This document shows, piece by piece, positions 1-7,733 of a DNA stretch of 64,000 bases. The notes beneath the pieces are model-generated. The model made no database searches. It had not been told where the DNA came from and saw nothing but the letters and a program-made list of their open reading frames with translations. Numbering within the stretch: position 1 is the stretch's first letter; each line of letters opens with the position of its first letter. The translations under genes were made by a program, and so were the position numbers. The stretch is from Gemmatimonadota bacterium (GTDB lineage: Bacteria; Gemmatimonadota; Gemmatimonadetes; Gemmatimonadales; GWC2-71-9): the NCBI GenBank assembly GCA_025357945.1, contig JANYLJ010000056.1, positions 124,646-188,645 of the forward strand, read 5' to 3'.

Positions 1-1352
1 GTCAAGCCAGTGAACGGCAATGTGGCTCCGATCCAGTCGCGCTTGCTGACATGGACGCCGAGTCGCGTGTCGCTGGTCCAGGCGTCGGAGCCGGTGGCGA
101 GGGTTGCCGCGGCGGAAATGTCCTGCGCCTTGAGGTGCGACCCGGCGCCGTTGACCGGTTCCGAGCCGACCTGTGGATTGTCTTCCGACCATGCTGCGCC
201 GCCGGCCCTCACCGCGAACAGGGTTCTGGGGCCGAAGCGCCAATCGAGCCGTCCGGCACCGCTGCCGCCCTGCCAGGTGCGCACGGCGGGGGCGAGCCAG
301 CGGCTGACGTCGGTGCGGCCGAGCGACTGTGCCGCGGCGCGGACCGCGCCGGCGAGGTCGGCCACGGTATCAGCCGTCGCGAGACCCGGTTCAAACGAAT
401 TCGCCGATGGTTGACGAAGTTGTTGATACTCGGCGCGGATGAACCACGACGCTGTGTCGTGCTTGATCGGCCCGCCCATCGCGACGCCACCCTGCACCGA
501 CATCGCGCTCGAATCGCCGGGATTGTCCGCGGTGCGCCCGCCGAGCTTGGCGCCACTGAAGGTGACCCACGGCTGAATCGTGAGGCGCTCGCCGCCGCGA
601 CGTGATTGCGCGTCCAGGATGGCGCCAAGGGTTCCGGGCCATTCGGCGCTGGTGCCAAAGCCGACGTAACTGACCTGGTCCACACCGTCGCGCGCGAACA
701 GGGGCGCCGATGCGGGTTCATCAGGCAAGCCCGGATGGCGCAGGAGCGCCTCGCGGACGCCATCGACAATCAGGCTGGAAAACGCCGGACGGAGCCCATT
801 GGCGCTGGCGACGAATCCCTGGCGGCCATCGCGTGGCGCGGCTGCCTCGGCGAACATCTCGGCAACACCGCTGATGTCGTGACGCCGGTCGAAGCGGGTG
901 ATTTCTTCGGCGGTTGCCGCGTGTCCGGTTGCCGAGCCGACGAGCGTGACGTTCGCCGATTGCTCGTCCACGCTGGTGATCGGCGGGGGCCGACGTACCA
1001 GGCGGATGGTGAGATGCGACGTGCTCGCGCTCACCACGGTGACGCCACGCATGCGCACCGGCTGATAGCCGAACTCTTCAGCGAGCACGGCATAGCTGCC
1101 GGGTGCCACCACCGCGAACGTCGCGATGCCGGAACGATCGGTCGTGACGGTTTGCAAAGCGGCGCCAGATCGTTCCAGGGTGACGGTGACTTCCTGCAGT
1201 GGCGTACCGCGCTCATCCACGACGGTGGCGACCACGCCGCCAACGCTGAGACTCTGGCCGGCCAGGGCATTGATCGGCAGGCAACACACGGCGGCGCCCA
1301 GGACGAGAAGCGCCGCGCTGGCAACGTGACGCGTGATGAGTTGGATCAGCAT
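1..1352 (-). CDS. TonB-dependent receptor with carboxypeptidase-like N-terminal domain (3' part outside window)
   Basis: Outer-membrane receptor that probably imports a substrate using TonB energy. The reading frame is open from an ATG at 1352 to the window edge, giving about 450 residues without a stop. Residues 1-33 are a signal peptide (RHVASAALLVLGAAVCCLP, then ALAGQ). Residues about 35-115 form a carboxypeptidase regulatory-like beta-sandwich (VVDERGTPLQEVTVTLERSG, then TTDRSGIATFAVVAPGSYAV). Residues about 125-260 resemble a plug domain (FSSLIVDGVREALLRHPG). The remainder alternates short strands rich in Trp, Gly and Asp as in a beta-barrel. No classical TonB box is visible. No strong ribosome site precedes the ATG. 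The substrate cannot be told. The gene is divergent from the kinase operon. Confidence 0.75.
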   Translation of the reverse strand, partial: MLIQLITRHVASAALLVLGAAVCCLPINALAGQSLSVGGVVATVVDERGTPLQEVTVTLERSGAALQTVTTDRSGIATFAVVAPGSYAVLAEEFGYQPVRMRGVTVVSASTSHLTIRLVRRPPPITSVDEQSANVTLVGSATGHAATAEEITRFDRRHDISGVAEMFAEAAAPRDGRQGFVASANGLRPAFSSLIVDGVREALLRHPGLPDEPASAPLFARDGVDQVSYVGFGTSAEWPGTLGAILDAQSRRGGERLTIQPWVTFSGAKLGGRTADNPGDSSAMSVQGGVAMGGPIKHDTASWFIRAEYQQLRQPSANSFEPGLATADTVADLAGAVRAAAQSLGRTDVSRWLAPAVRTWQGGSGAGRLDWRFGPRTLFAVRAGGAAWSEDNPQVGSEPVNGAGSHLKAQDISAAATLATGSDAWTSDTRLGVHVSKRDWIGATLPFTGL

Positions 1353-1672
1353 GGCGGTCCAGGTTCGGGGATCGAGTGAGACGAAGTCGCCAGCCTTGGT
1401 GCAGGAGCGGTGCCATAGCGAGATATCACGTAAACCGCACCGTCGCGTGAGAGGGGAAGATAGTGGTGTTGCGTAAGTGCAACAGGAGGGAAGAGGGACG
1501 ATAGACGAGAGACGAGAGACGAGAGACGAGGGGGTCTGCCCGTTGCCGCGCCCCAGTCCCGCGCCCCACGCTCCCGTCTCTCGTCTCTCGTCTCTCCTCT
1601 CCCGTCTCTCCTCTCTCGTCTCTCGTCTCTGCCCCACGTCAAAATGACACGGCCCGCTGCTAGCTTTACCTC
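1353..1672. other. Intergenic region with large inverted repeat
   Basis: This 320-base gap separates the divergent TonB receptor and the NtrY-like kinase and should hold the promoters of both. No gene is visible. It contains a small 6-bp hairpin (TGTTGC-GTAAGT-GCAACA, 1467-1484) and the (GACGAGA)n inverted repeat listed separately. No convincing -35/-10 pair stands out. Confidence 0.6.
1497..1630. repeat. (GACGAGA)n / (TCTCGTC)n inverted repeat
   Basis: The left arm (1497-1530) is about four tandem copies of the heptamer GACGAGA. The right arm (1571-1630) is about eight imperfect copies of the complementary TCTCGTC, some as CCTCTCC variants. The roughly 40-base GC-rich spacer lies between. 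The arms can pair over at least 20 consecutive bases, giving a very long hairpin or cruciform. It ends about 40 bases upstream of the kinase GTG, so it would sit in the leader of the operon if transcription starts further upstream. Its role is unknown. Slipped-strand variation of copy number is likely. Confidence 0.85.
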
Positions 1673-2851
1673 GTGTCCCGCCTCTCCTTCCGAATCCGGC
1701 TTTTCATCGCGCTGCTGGTCGTCAGCGCCGTCCCGCTGCTGATGGTAGCCGGCGCGGGAGCGTTGTTCTGGGTCAATCAGCCGTCGATCTCGAAGGCAGT
1801 CATTGATTCAGTTGGTTCGACAGCGAAGCGGCTGGTTCAGCAGCAGGCCAACCTCCAGATGACGCGCGACCAGCAGGCGGCGATGCTGGACCACGCCGCC
1901 AACGTCAAGCGACTCATGATTGACGCCACGCAGACCGGTGCCAGGGCGAAGACATTCCGTGGGCAGGCGGCGGCGGCGATCGCCGTGGTCGCCGGTTCGC
2001 TGGTGCTGCTGATTGCCGGCGTTGGCGCCCTGCTTTCGCGGCAGTACGCCGCCCCGCTCAACGAAATCGTGGACTGGACCCGGCGGATTCAGCGGCACGA
2101 ACCGCTGCCGACCGAGCCGAAACCGGACACGATGCCCGAGCTGATCACGTTGCAACGGTCACTCTTCGAACTGCAGCAGGGTCTCGAGCAGGCGCGCGCC
2201 GTTGAACTCGAATCGGAACGGCTGCGGGCGTTCGGCGAAGTTGCCCGGCGCGTGGCGCACGAGATGAAGAATCCGCTGACGCCGATCCGGCTGGCAGTGC
2301 GCCAACTGTCGCGGCGCGCGCCGGCCGACATGCAGGTGGAACTCGAGGTGATCGCCGCGGAATCGGCGCGGCTCGAGACGATGGCGCGCGATTTCGCCGA
2401 GCTCGGCCGCCTCCCCCAAGGAATCGCGGCACCGGTGGACCTGTGCGAACTGCTCGAAGAATTGTTGCAGAACGCGGTTCCCGACGGAATGCAACGGGAG
2501 TTCCGCTCCAACGAGGTGGGTGTCACGCTCGAAGGGTTCTACGACGCGCTTCGGCGCGTGTTCAGCAACCTGCTGCGCAATGCCGTCGAGGCCTGCGAGG
2601 GATCCGGCAAGATCACCATTGCCGTCCACCGCGATCAGGATCGCATCGAGGTCATCTTGAGCGACAACGGACCGGGCATCCCGGCGGAGAAGCGCGAGAT
2701 GATCTTTCAGCCCTATTTCAGTGGCAAGCCGGACGGCACCGGCCTCGGGCTCGCCATCGTGCGGCAGACCATCGAGCAGCACCACGGCACGATCGCGGTC
2801 AGCGACACGCCGGGCGGTGGCGCCACCTTCCTGGTCCGGTTCCCGGCATGA
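1673..2851 (+). CDS. NtrY-like sensor histidine kinase
   Basis: Membrane sensor kinase of a two-component pair; it should phosphorylate the response regulator encoded immediately downstream. Two transmembrane segments (about residues 8-33 and 99-121) enclose a short periplasmic domain of 65 residues. A HAMP-like linker follows to about 175. The dimerisation H-box RRVAHEMKNPLTPI carries phospho-acceptor His196. The N-box is near 300-310 (FSNLLRNAVEACEG), G1 at DNGPGIP (331-337) and G2 at GTGLGLAI. The HEMKNPLTPI variant is typical of NtrY. The start is a GTG at 1673. The stop overlaps the next start by 4 bases (ATGA). The signal sensed is unknown. Confidence 0.92.
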   Translation: MSRLSFRIRLFIALLVVSAVPLLMVAGAGALFWVNQPSISKAVIDSVGSTAKRLVQQQANLQMTRDQQAAMLDHAANVKRLMIDATQTGARAKTFRGQAAAAIAVVAGSLVLLIAGVGALLSRQYAAPLNEIVDWTRRIQRHEPLPTEPKPDTMPELITLQRSLFELQQGLEQARAVELESERLRAFGEVARRVAHEMKNPLTPIRLAVRQLSRRAPADMQVELEVIAAESARLETMARDFAELGRLPQGIAAPVDLCELLEELLQNAVPDGMQREFRSNEVGVTLEGFYDALRRVFSNLLRNAVEACEGSGKITIAVHRDQDRIEVILSDNGPGIPAEKREMIFQPYFSGKPDGTGLGLAIVRQTIEQHHGTIAVSDTPGGGATFLVRFPA

Positions 2852-4209
2852 CGACCCGAATCCTGATCGTCGACGACGAAGCCAATATCCGACGGATGGT
2901 CGGCGCGCTGCTCAAGTCGGAGGAGTTCGAGGTGGCCGAGGCGGCCAACGGCAATGCCGGGCTGCTGGCGATCCCCGAGGTGCATCCCGACATCATCCTG
3001 CTCGACCTGATGATGCCGCCGGGTCCCGACGGGCTGGCCACGCTGGAACGGATCCGTGCCGGCGATCGCGACATCCCGGTCATCATGATGAGCGGCAAGG
3101 CGCAATTGGCCGACGCCGTGCGCGCGGTACAGATGGGCGCGTTCCAGTTTCTTGAAAAGCCACTGGCGCCCGAGTCGCTGCTGGTGGCCGTCCGCTCGGC
3201 CGAGACGCTGGTGCGCACCCAGGCCGAAAACCGCGCCCTCCGCCAGGCGCTGGGGCCGCAGCCCACGCTGGTGGGAACCAGTCCCGCCATCGAGCGACTG
3301 CGCGTGCTGATCGCGCAGGTCGCACCGACCGATGCGCGGGTGCTGATTCTCGGCGAATCGGGTTCCGGCAAGGAGCTGGTCGCCAACGCGATCCACCGCT
3401 ATTCGCCCCGCGCGCGCGGCCCGTTCGTCTCGGTCAACTGTGCCGCGATTCCGCGTGACCTGGTCGAGAGCGAAATGTTCGGTCATGAGCGCGGCGCGTT
3501 CACGGGTGCGACCGATCGGCGCATCGGCCGCTTCGAGTTGGCGGATGGCGGCACGCTCTTCCTCGACGAGATCGGCGACCTGCAGCTCGAAGCGCAGGCG
3601 AAGCTGCTCCGGGTGCTCGAGAGCGGCGAGATCCAGCGGATCGGCGCGGAACGGAGCCAGCGCGTGAACATCCGCGCCATCGCCGCCACCAATCGCCGAC
3701 TGGAACAGGCAGTCCACACCGGGGCGTTCCGCGAAGACCTCTACTTCCGGTTGAACGTCTTTCCGATCGAGGTACCGCCGCTCCGCACCCGGTTGGCCGA
3801 CATTCCGGCGCTGGTGGAACATCTTGCCGCTCGACTGCGGCCACGGCATCCACCGCATTTCACGGCGGACGCGCTGGCGGCGCTGGCGCGTCATTCGTGG
3901 CCCGGCAACGTGCGCGAGCTGGCCAACATCGTCGAGCGACTGACCATCATCGGCGGCGACGAGGTGACCGGCGACCTGGTGCCACGCGTCTTGAATCGGC
4001 CGGGGAGTTACCCCCCGCCCACGACGTCCTTCGTCGATAACGGTCGCGGACTGACGGATCGGCTGGACGACATGGAACGGGAGCTGATCAGTGGCGCGAT
4101 GACGGCCGCGAACGGCAACATTGCCGAAGCGGCGCGCCTGCTCAAGACGGATCGAGGCAACCTGTACCGGCGGATGCGACGGCTCGGCATTCGCGGAGGT
4201 GGCGAATGA
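2848..4209 (+). CDS. NtrX/NtrC-like sigma-54-dependent response regulator
   Basis: Transcription activator that opens sigma-54 promoters when phosphorylated by the upstream kinase. The receiver domain (1-120) has acidic residues D9-D10, phospho-acceptor D53 (IILLDLMMP) and K104. The AAA+ domain (about 139-375) has Walker A GESGSGKE (169-176), the sigma-54 contact loop GAFTGA (216-221) and Walker B GGTLFLDE. A Fis-type helix-turn-helix closes the protein (AEAARLLKTDRGNLYRRM). At 453 residues it is full length. Both flanking junctions are ATGA overlaps, so it is translationally coupled to the kinase and to the outer-membrane protein downstream. Its targets cannot be read here. Confidence 0.95.
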   Translation: MTTRILIVDDEANIRRMVGALLKSEEFEVAEAANGNAGLLAIPEVHPDIILLDLMMPPGPDGLATLERIRAGDRDIPVIMMSGKAQLADAVRAVQMGAFQFLEKPLAPESLLVAVRSAETLVRTQAENRALRQALGPQPTLVGTSPAIERLRVLIAQVAPTDARVLILGESGSGKELVANAIHRYSPRARGPFVSVNCAAIPRDLVESEMFGHERGAFTGATDRRIGRFELADGGTLFLDEIGDLQLEAQAKLLRVLESGEIQRIGAERSQRVNIRAIAATNRRLEQAVHTGAFREDLYFRLNVFPIEVPPLRTRLADIPALVEHLAARLRPRHPPHFTADALAALARHSWPGNVRELANIVERLTIIGGDEVTGDLVPRVLNRPGSYPPPTTSFVDNGRGLTDRLDDMERELISGAMTAANGNIAEAARLLKTDRGNLYRRMRRLGIRGGGE

Positions 4210-5936
4210 TGCGCATGTCCTGGTCGGTGGCGCCGATCGCGGTGCTGCTCGTGACGATGACCCCGGTGTTGCGGAACACCACCGCCGCGGCCCAGGCGGG
4301 ACGGACGCTCGACATCGGCGGGCCGCCCGGCGATTCGACGGCACGAGCGTGTCTGCCGGACTCGATCGTCACCGCGGCCCTCGCTGCCTTCAACAGCCCG
4401 ACCGCGGTACGCGTCTTCGGGGGCGGCCAGATTCCGGCGGGCGCCACGATCAGCGGCAGCTACAGCGTGTTCCAGGGCCAGCTGAAACTGGACGGCACCG
4501 TACAAGGCAACGTCGTTGTGCTCAATGGCGACGCCCGGGTGACCCACACCGGTGTGGTAACCGGCACGATCACTGTGCTTGGCGGACGGCTGGTGCTCGA
4601 TCCCGGTGCCACGGTCGCGGGCCGCTACGAGTGCGAAGCGCAGCCGGCACTCACCAAGCTGCCGAACGGAACCGTCGCACGCCGGCCGCCAAGCCGATCC
4701 ATCGGCAATATTGCTTCCGGCGTGGCCTGGACCGTCGGCGACTACCGGATCACGCCGCACGTCGGGATTGGCCAGTACAACCGCGTCGAAGCGCTGCCGA
4801 TCCAGGGCGGTGCCAACGTCAGCCGGCGCCTGAGCGGGTCCGACAATGTCCGGGCCGAGGTCTTCGCCATCGCGCGCACGGGGCGCGACCCGAGCGGGAG
4901 CCGTTCAGCGCTCGGCTGGCATGTCTCCGGCCTGTATGCTCACCAGGGATCGCTCCCGTTCACGCTGTCCGTTGAGGGTGGCTCGACGATCGACGCCACG
5001 AGCGACCGCCCGTTCTCCGCCATCGAATCCGGCGTCAGTGCCGTGCTGCTGCGGCGTGACTACAACGACTGGTACCTTCGCCACGGCGCCAGCGTGATGG
5101 CCAGCGTGCGAGCAATGCGCGAGGTGACGCTTATTGGCGCGTTCGACATCAGCCATCAGACGACAGTGCTGGCGATCGACGCGTTATCGCTGTTCCGCAA
5201 CACCGAGGCGTGGCGCCCAAATCCGCTGATCGATGATGGCACCTACCAGACGGTCACCGGGCGGGTGGTATGGGATGCCCGCGACCCGCTGGCGCACCCG
5301 GTGCTCAGTTGGTTTGTTCGGGCCGAAATCAGCCGGGTATCAAGCAACGACCTCACGCCGGTATCAGTGCCGGCAACGATCCGTGACGCGCTGCCTGCGA
5401 GTGGATACCGCGAGACGGACGGGGAGCTCGACGTTCGGGCGTCGCTGAGGATTGACCCGGAACAGCGGCTCAACTTCCGGGTCGTTGGCGGCGGGTATCT
5501 CGCTGGCGATCCGCTGACGATCCAGCGCCGGCGTGCGGTCGGCGGTGCCGACCCGCTACTCGGTTATCCCTTCCGCGGCATCAACTGCGATCGCCAGCGC
5601 AAGCCGTACCCGTCCACGCCGGCGCTTTGTGACCGCAGTGCCGCGATCCAGGCGGAGTATCGCCGAACGCTACCGATTGACCTCAGCACCCGGATCAACG
5701 GCTACACGATCGGCATCCGCAAACCCGACCTGGTCCTGTTCGCCGACGCCGGGAGTGCCTGGCTCGCAGGCGACAGCGCGGGCCGGGTCCCGGCCAACCG
5801 GATCCAGTCGCTGCGGGAGTGGCGGTCCGACGTGGGTGTCGGTGTCACCAGCGGGCCATTCGGCCTGTTCCTGGCGAAGTCGCTCGCCGACGCGATCCCG
5901 GTTCGACTGACCCTGCTCCTGACCCAGCGCTTCTAG
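4206..5936 (+). CDS. Secreted polymer-forming domain fused to BamA-like beta-barrel
   Basis: Probable outer-membrane protein of 576 residues. An N-terminal signal peptide (about 1-30, MSWSVAPIAVLLVTMTPVLR then TTAAAQA) is followed at about 70-140 by a bactofilin-like right-handed beta-helix (GGGQIPAGATISGSYSVFQG, then TVQGNVVVLNGDARVTHTG). The rest resembles a 12-16-strand barrel. It includes a surface-antigen-like LLGYPFRG segment and a VLFADAGSAW strand, and ends in a terminal Phe (LLLTQRF), typical of barrels handled by BamA. It overlaps the regulator stop by 4 bases. Polymer-forming domains are usually cytoplasmic, so export of one joined to a barrel is unusual. The function is unknown. 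Barrel assignment is moderately sure. Confidence 0.7.
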   Translation: MMRMSWSVAPIAVLLVTMTPVLRNTTAAAQAGRTLDIGGPPGDSTARACLPDSIVTAALAAFNSPTAVRVFGGGQIPAGATISGSYSVFQGQLKLDGTVQGNVVVLNGDARVTHTGVVTGTITVLGGRLVLDPGATVAGRYECEAQPALTKLPNGTVARRPPSRSIGNIASGVAWTVGDYRITPHVGIGQYNRVEALPIQGGANVSRRLSGSDNVRAEVFAIARTGRDPSGSRSALGWHVSGLYAHQGSLPFTLSVEGGSTIDATSDRPFSAIESGVSAVLLRRDYNDWYLRHGASVMASVRAMREVTLIGAFDISHQTTVLAIDALSLFRNTEAWRPNPLIDDGTYQTVTGRVVWDARDPLAHPVLSWFVRAEISRVSSNDLTPVSVPATIRDALPASGYRETDGELDVRASLRIDPEQRLNFRVVGGGYLAGDPLTIQRRRAVGGADPLLGYPFRGINCDRQRKPYPSTPALCDRSAAIQAEYRRTLPIDLSTRINGYTIGIRKPDLVLFADAGSAWLAGDSAGRVPANRIQSLREWRSDVGVGVTSGPFGLFLAKSLADAIPVRLTLLLTQRF

Positions 5937-5942
5937 TCGGAC

Positions 5943-6536
5943 ATGCGTCGCGCGCGCTACCTCCTCGCCGTCGTGGTAGTCGGCGCCGCATCCGCGGCGT
6001 CGGCGCAGGGACGCGCGATTGCGTTGGCCCGACTGGTGCCACAAGGGAGCGGCCCGCCGTGGGTTGCCGTCCACGTCAGCAACCTGCTCGACGATTCGCA
6101 ATGGCTGGAGCCGTGGCGCAATGCGTATGTCGTGCAAGTGCACTGGAAGGTCCAGCTCTGGCAGAAGAACTTCCTGATCAACACGTCGCAGCCAGCGGTG
6201 GAGTGGGATGTGTACGTGCAACAGGTACCCACGATCGACCTGTTCAATTACACCGAACGCACCACCGGCAGAACAATGCGGAAGTCCTTCGGTACCGTCG
6301 ACTCGCTCAAGGCCTACCTGACCGAAGACGTCAGCATCCCGGGGCCGCGACAGCTGGCGCCCGGCCGGTGGTACTACCGGATTGATGTGCGGGTGGCCAC
6401 GTCGGCGGAAGATCCCCTCGATCCGCGCACCGCAGCGAATGCAGGCGGCGTCGCTCAGGCGATCGTCGGCTGGATCGTCGGCGGTGGCCCGACGCGTGAC
6501 TTGCCGACGGTCACGGTGCCCTTCACGGTCCCGTGA
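5943..6536 (+). CDS. Exported DUF4390-like protein
   Basis: Protein of 197 residues with a clear signal peptide (MRRARYLLAVVVVGAASAAS, then AQG). The mature part is about 175 residues of beta-rich sequence with Trp/Tyr clusters (VHWKVQLWQKNFLI, APGRWYYRIDVRV). It begins 6 bases after the upstream stop, so it closes the kinase operon. In proteobacteria a DUF4390 protein is encoded next to an NtrY/NtrX-like pair, and the length, signal peptide and the W-Y-Y-R-I-D-V segment fit. I could not verify the family, and the molecular role of DUF4390 is not established. Confidence 0.6.
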   Translation: MRRARYLLAVVVVGAASAASAQGRAIALARLVPQGSGPPWVAVHVSNLLDDSQWLEPWRNAYVVQVHWKVQLWQKNFLINTSQPAVEWDVYVQQVPTIDLFNYTERTTGRTMRKSFGTVDSLKAYLTEDVSIPGPRQLAPGRWYYRIDVRVATSAEDPLDPRTAANAGGVAQAIVGWIVGGGPTRDLPTVTVPFTVP

Positions 6537-6549
6537 AGCGTGGCGAGCG

Positions 6550-7101
6550 TCAGCGCGGTCGGATCGCCGCCAGGGCGCCTTCGCCGTAAAAGATGCGGAT
6601 GTACTTCAGCTGCGCTTGCGACAGGCGGCGAATCGCCCACGACAGGTGGACGAAGTGCGGTTCCATTGGCGAGCGCAGCGGGTGCATGCCGATTTCGTCG
6701 GGGAGGCGACTTCCCTTCCGCGTGTTACACGAGGAGCACGCCGTCACCACGTTGGTCCACTCATTGCTGCCGCCGCGGGACTGCGGCACCACGTGGTCGC
6801 GCGTCAGGCACTCGCGCGGCTTGAGTTGCGCCTGCACCCGGGTGCAATACTGACAGGTGTACGAGTCGCGGGCGAAGAGGAAGGTGTTGGTGACTTGGCG
6901 GCGGAAGCGACGGGGGACGTGCACGAAGCGGACGAGGCGGATGATGGCAGGTCGGGGCATTTGCATTCGGACACTGCGCACCAATTCGTCGCCGTCGGCT
7001 TCGACAATTTCCGCCTTACCCTCGATAACGAGCCGCAAGGCGCGTCGCGTGGGGACCATGGTAAGTGGTTCGAAAGAGGCGTTCAGGGCCAGACAGCGCA
7101 C
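6550..7101 (-). CDS. HNH endonuclease family protein
   Basis: Zinc-binding HNH nuclease of 183 residues. The core has CQYC as first zinc pair, the catalytic segment LTRDHVVPQSRGGSNEW, then the second pair CSSCNTRKG; His in DHVVP is the likely general base. The N-terminal 70 residues (NASFEPLTMVPTRRALRLV) are the typical lead of the widely distributed housekeeping HNH proteins, not a phage or restriction type. The start is GTG at 7101 with GGAG about 8 bases upstream. The IS1-family transposon ends 73 bases upstream. Without the transposon, this gene would follow rfbA in the same direction. The biological role is not known. Confidence 0.88.
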   Translation of the reverse strand: MRCLALNASFEPLTMVPTRRALRLVIEGKAEIVEADGDELVRSVRMQMPRPAIIRLVRFVHVPRRFRRQVTNTFLFARDSYTCQYCTRVQAQLKPRECLTRDHVVPQSRGGSNEWTNVVTACSSCNTRKGSRLPDEIGMHPLRSPMEPHFVHLSWAIRRLSQAQLKYIRIFYGEGALAAIRPR

Positions 7102-7166
7102 CCATTGAGCTCCGTTCGGGGACCCCTATGGATAACCCCGATCGGTGCGTTGTTTCAAGGGTGGCG

Positions 7167-7174
7167 GGGCACGG
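7167..7174. repeat. Target site duplication, left copy
   Basis: GGGCACGG directly abuts the left terminal repeat and is repeated directly abutting the right one. An 8-bp duplication fits IS1-family insertion. Confidence 0.85.
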
Positions 7175-7207
7175 GGTAGTGTCCTAGTTCGGAAAGTGAC
7201 AATCCGG
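7175..7207. repeat. Left terminal inverted repeat
   Basis: Thirty-three bases that match the reverse complement of the right end at 26 positions. The outer 15 are identical and an inner ACAATC block is also conserved. It is the likely transposase binding and cleavage site. Confidence 0.88.
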
Positions 7208-7215
7208 CCCGGCAG

Positions 7216-7230
7216 CTAGCAGGTTGCTAG
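7216..7230 (+). terminator. Short hairpin followed by T-run inside left end
   Basis: CTAGCA-GGT-TGCTAG is followed by TTTT, just inside the left terminal repeat and 10 bases before the first passenger gene. The stem is only 6 bp. It may stop transcripts entering from outside, as many insertion sequences do, or act as an operator for the 7240 gene. Evidence is weak. Confidence 0.3.
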
Positions 7231-7239
7231 TTTTCTGCT

Positions 7240-7485
7240 ATGACCGAATCCGCGCGTCGTCGTTGGGGAATCGTAGGCCGCGCCGCGCCGGAGCCTTTTA
7301 CCTACCCTGACGGCAGGCCCGGTCTCTCCGTGCGGTTGGACATCCAATGTCCGGATTGCGGAGTCACCGGGGTTCAGATCATCCGTGGAACGCCCGAAAA
7401 CGAGTCCGACAGCGAAGTCCCCTGCGGCTTCTGCGGTGGAGTCTTTGGGCGTCCGCTCAACCCATTCTTGCCGTTGGACCTCTGA
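7240..7485 (+). CDS. Small zinc-ribbon-like protein, transposon passenger
   Basis: Protein of 81 residues with two CxxC pairs (IQCPDCGVTG and VPCGFCGGVF) 24 residues apart, the arrangement of a small zinc ribbon. The N-terminus is basic and proline-rich. No family is recognised. The ATG at 7240 lies 32 bases inside the left terminal repeat, so the gene belongs to the mobile element. Its stop overlaps the next gene's ATG (TGATG), so both are probably co-translated. It could be a nucleic-acid-binding accessory protein, but nothing beyond the zinc motif supports this. Confidence 0.65.
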   Translation: MTESARRRWGIVGRAAPEPFTYPDGRPGLSVRLDIQCPDCGVTGVQIIRGTPENESDSEVPCGFCGGVFGRPLNPFLPLDL

Positions 7486-7733
7486 TGCCCAAGAAACCCG
7501 CCCCCAAGATGCGCCCCGACGTGAACGAGACGGCCTACCGGGTCATGCTGGAGGCCACTGGGCAAATTCCCAAGACCGACCCGGCCAAGAAAGCCAAGAA
7601 CCCCGACGCGGTGGCGCGGGGTTCGAAGGGTGGAAAGAAGGGCGGTAAGTCGCGGGCGCAGACTCTTAGCCCTCAGAGTCGGTCAGAGATTGCGTCGAAG
7701 GCCGCTTTGATTCGGTGGAAGAAGGCACCGTAG
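7485..7733 (+). CDS. Small basic conserved protein, transposon passenger
   Basis: Protein of 82 residues, very Lys/Arg-rich. It has a glycine-lysine tract (GSKGGKKGGKSRAQ) followed by LSPQSRSEIASKAALIRWKK. This C-terminal pattern (GGKKGG..RA..LSP..R.EIA.KAA..RW) recurs in small basic proteins of many bacteria and in insertion-element neighbourhoods; its role is not established, with nucleic-acid binding a reasonable guess. ATG at 7485 overlaps the preceding stop. Its last 68 bases overlap the 3' end of the opposite-strand fic gene, which is unusual and suggests that one of the two tails was extended secondarily. Confidence 0.65.
   Translation: MPKKPAPKMRPDVNETAYRVMLEATGQIPKTDPAKKAKNPDAVARGSKGGKKGGKSRAQTLSPQSRSEIASKAALIRWKKAP

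Noticed and set aside
1467-1484. Small hairpin TGTTGC-GTAAGT-GCAACA as a regulatory element
   Set aside because: A 6-bp stem of this type is expected by chance and has no positional link with a start or stop codon.
2713-4344. Long open frame on the minus strand opposite the response regulator
   Set aside because: It lies entirely opposite well-supported domains, has no recognisable motif and a low-complexity Arg/Ala/Gln-rich sequence, typical of antisense in GC-rich DNA.
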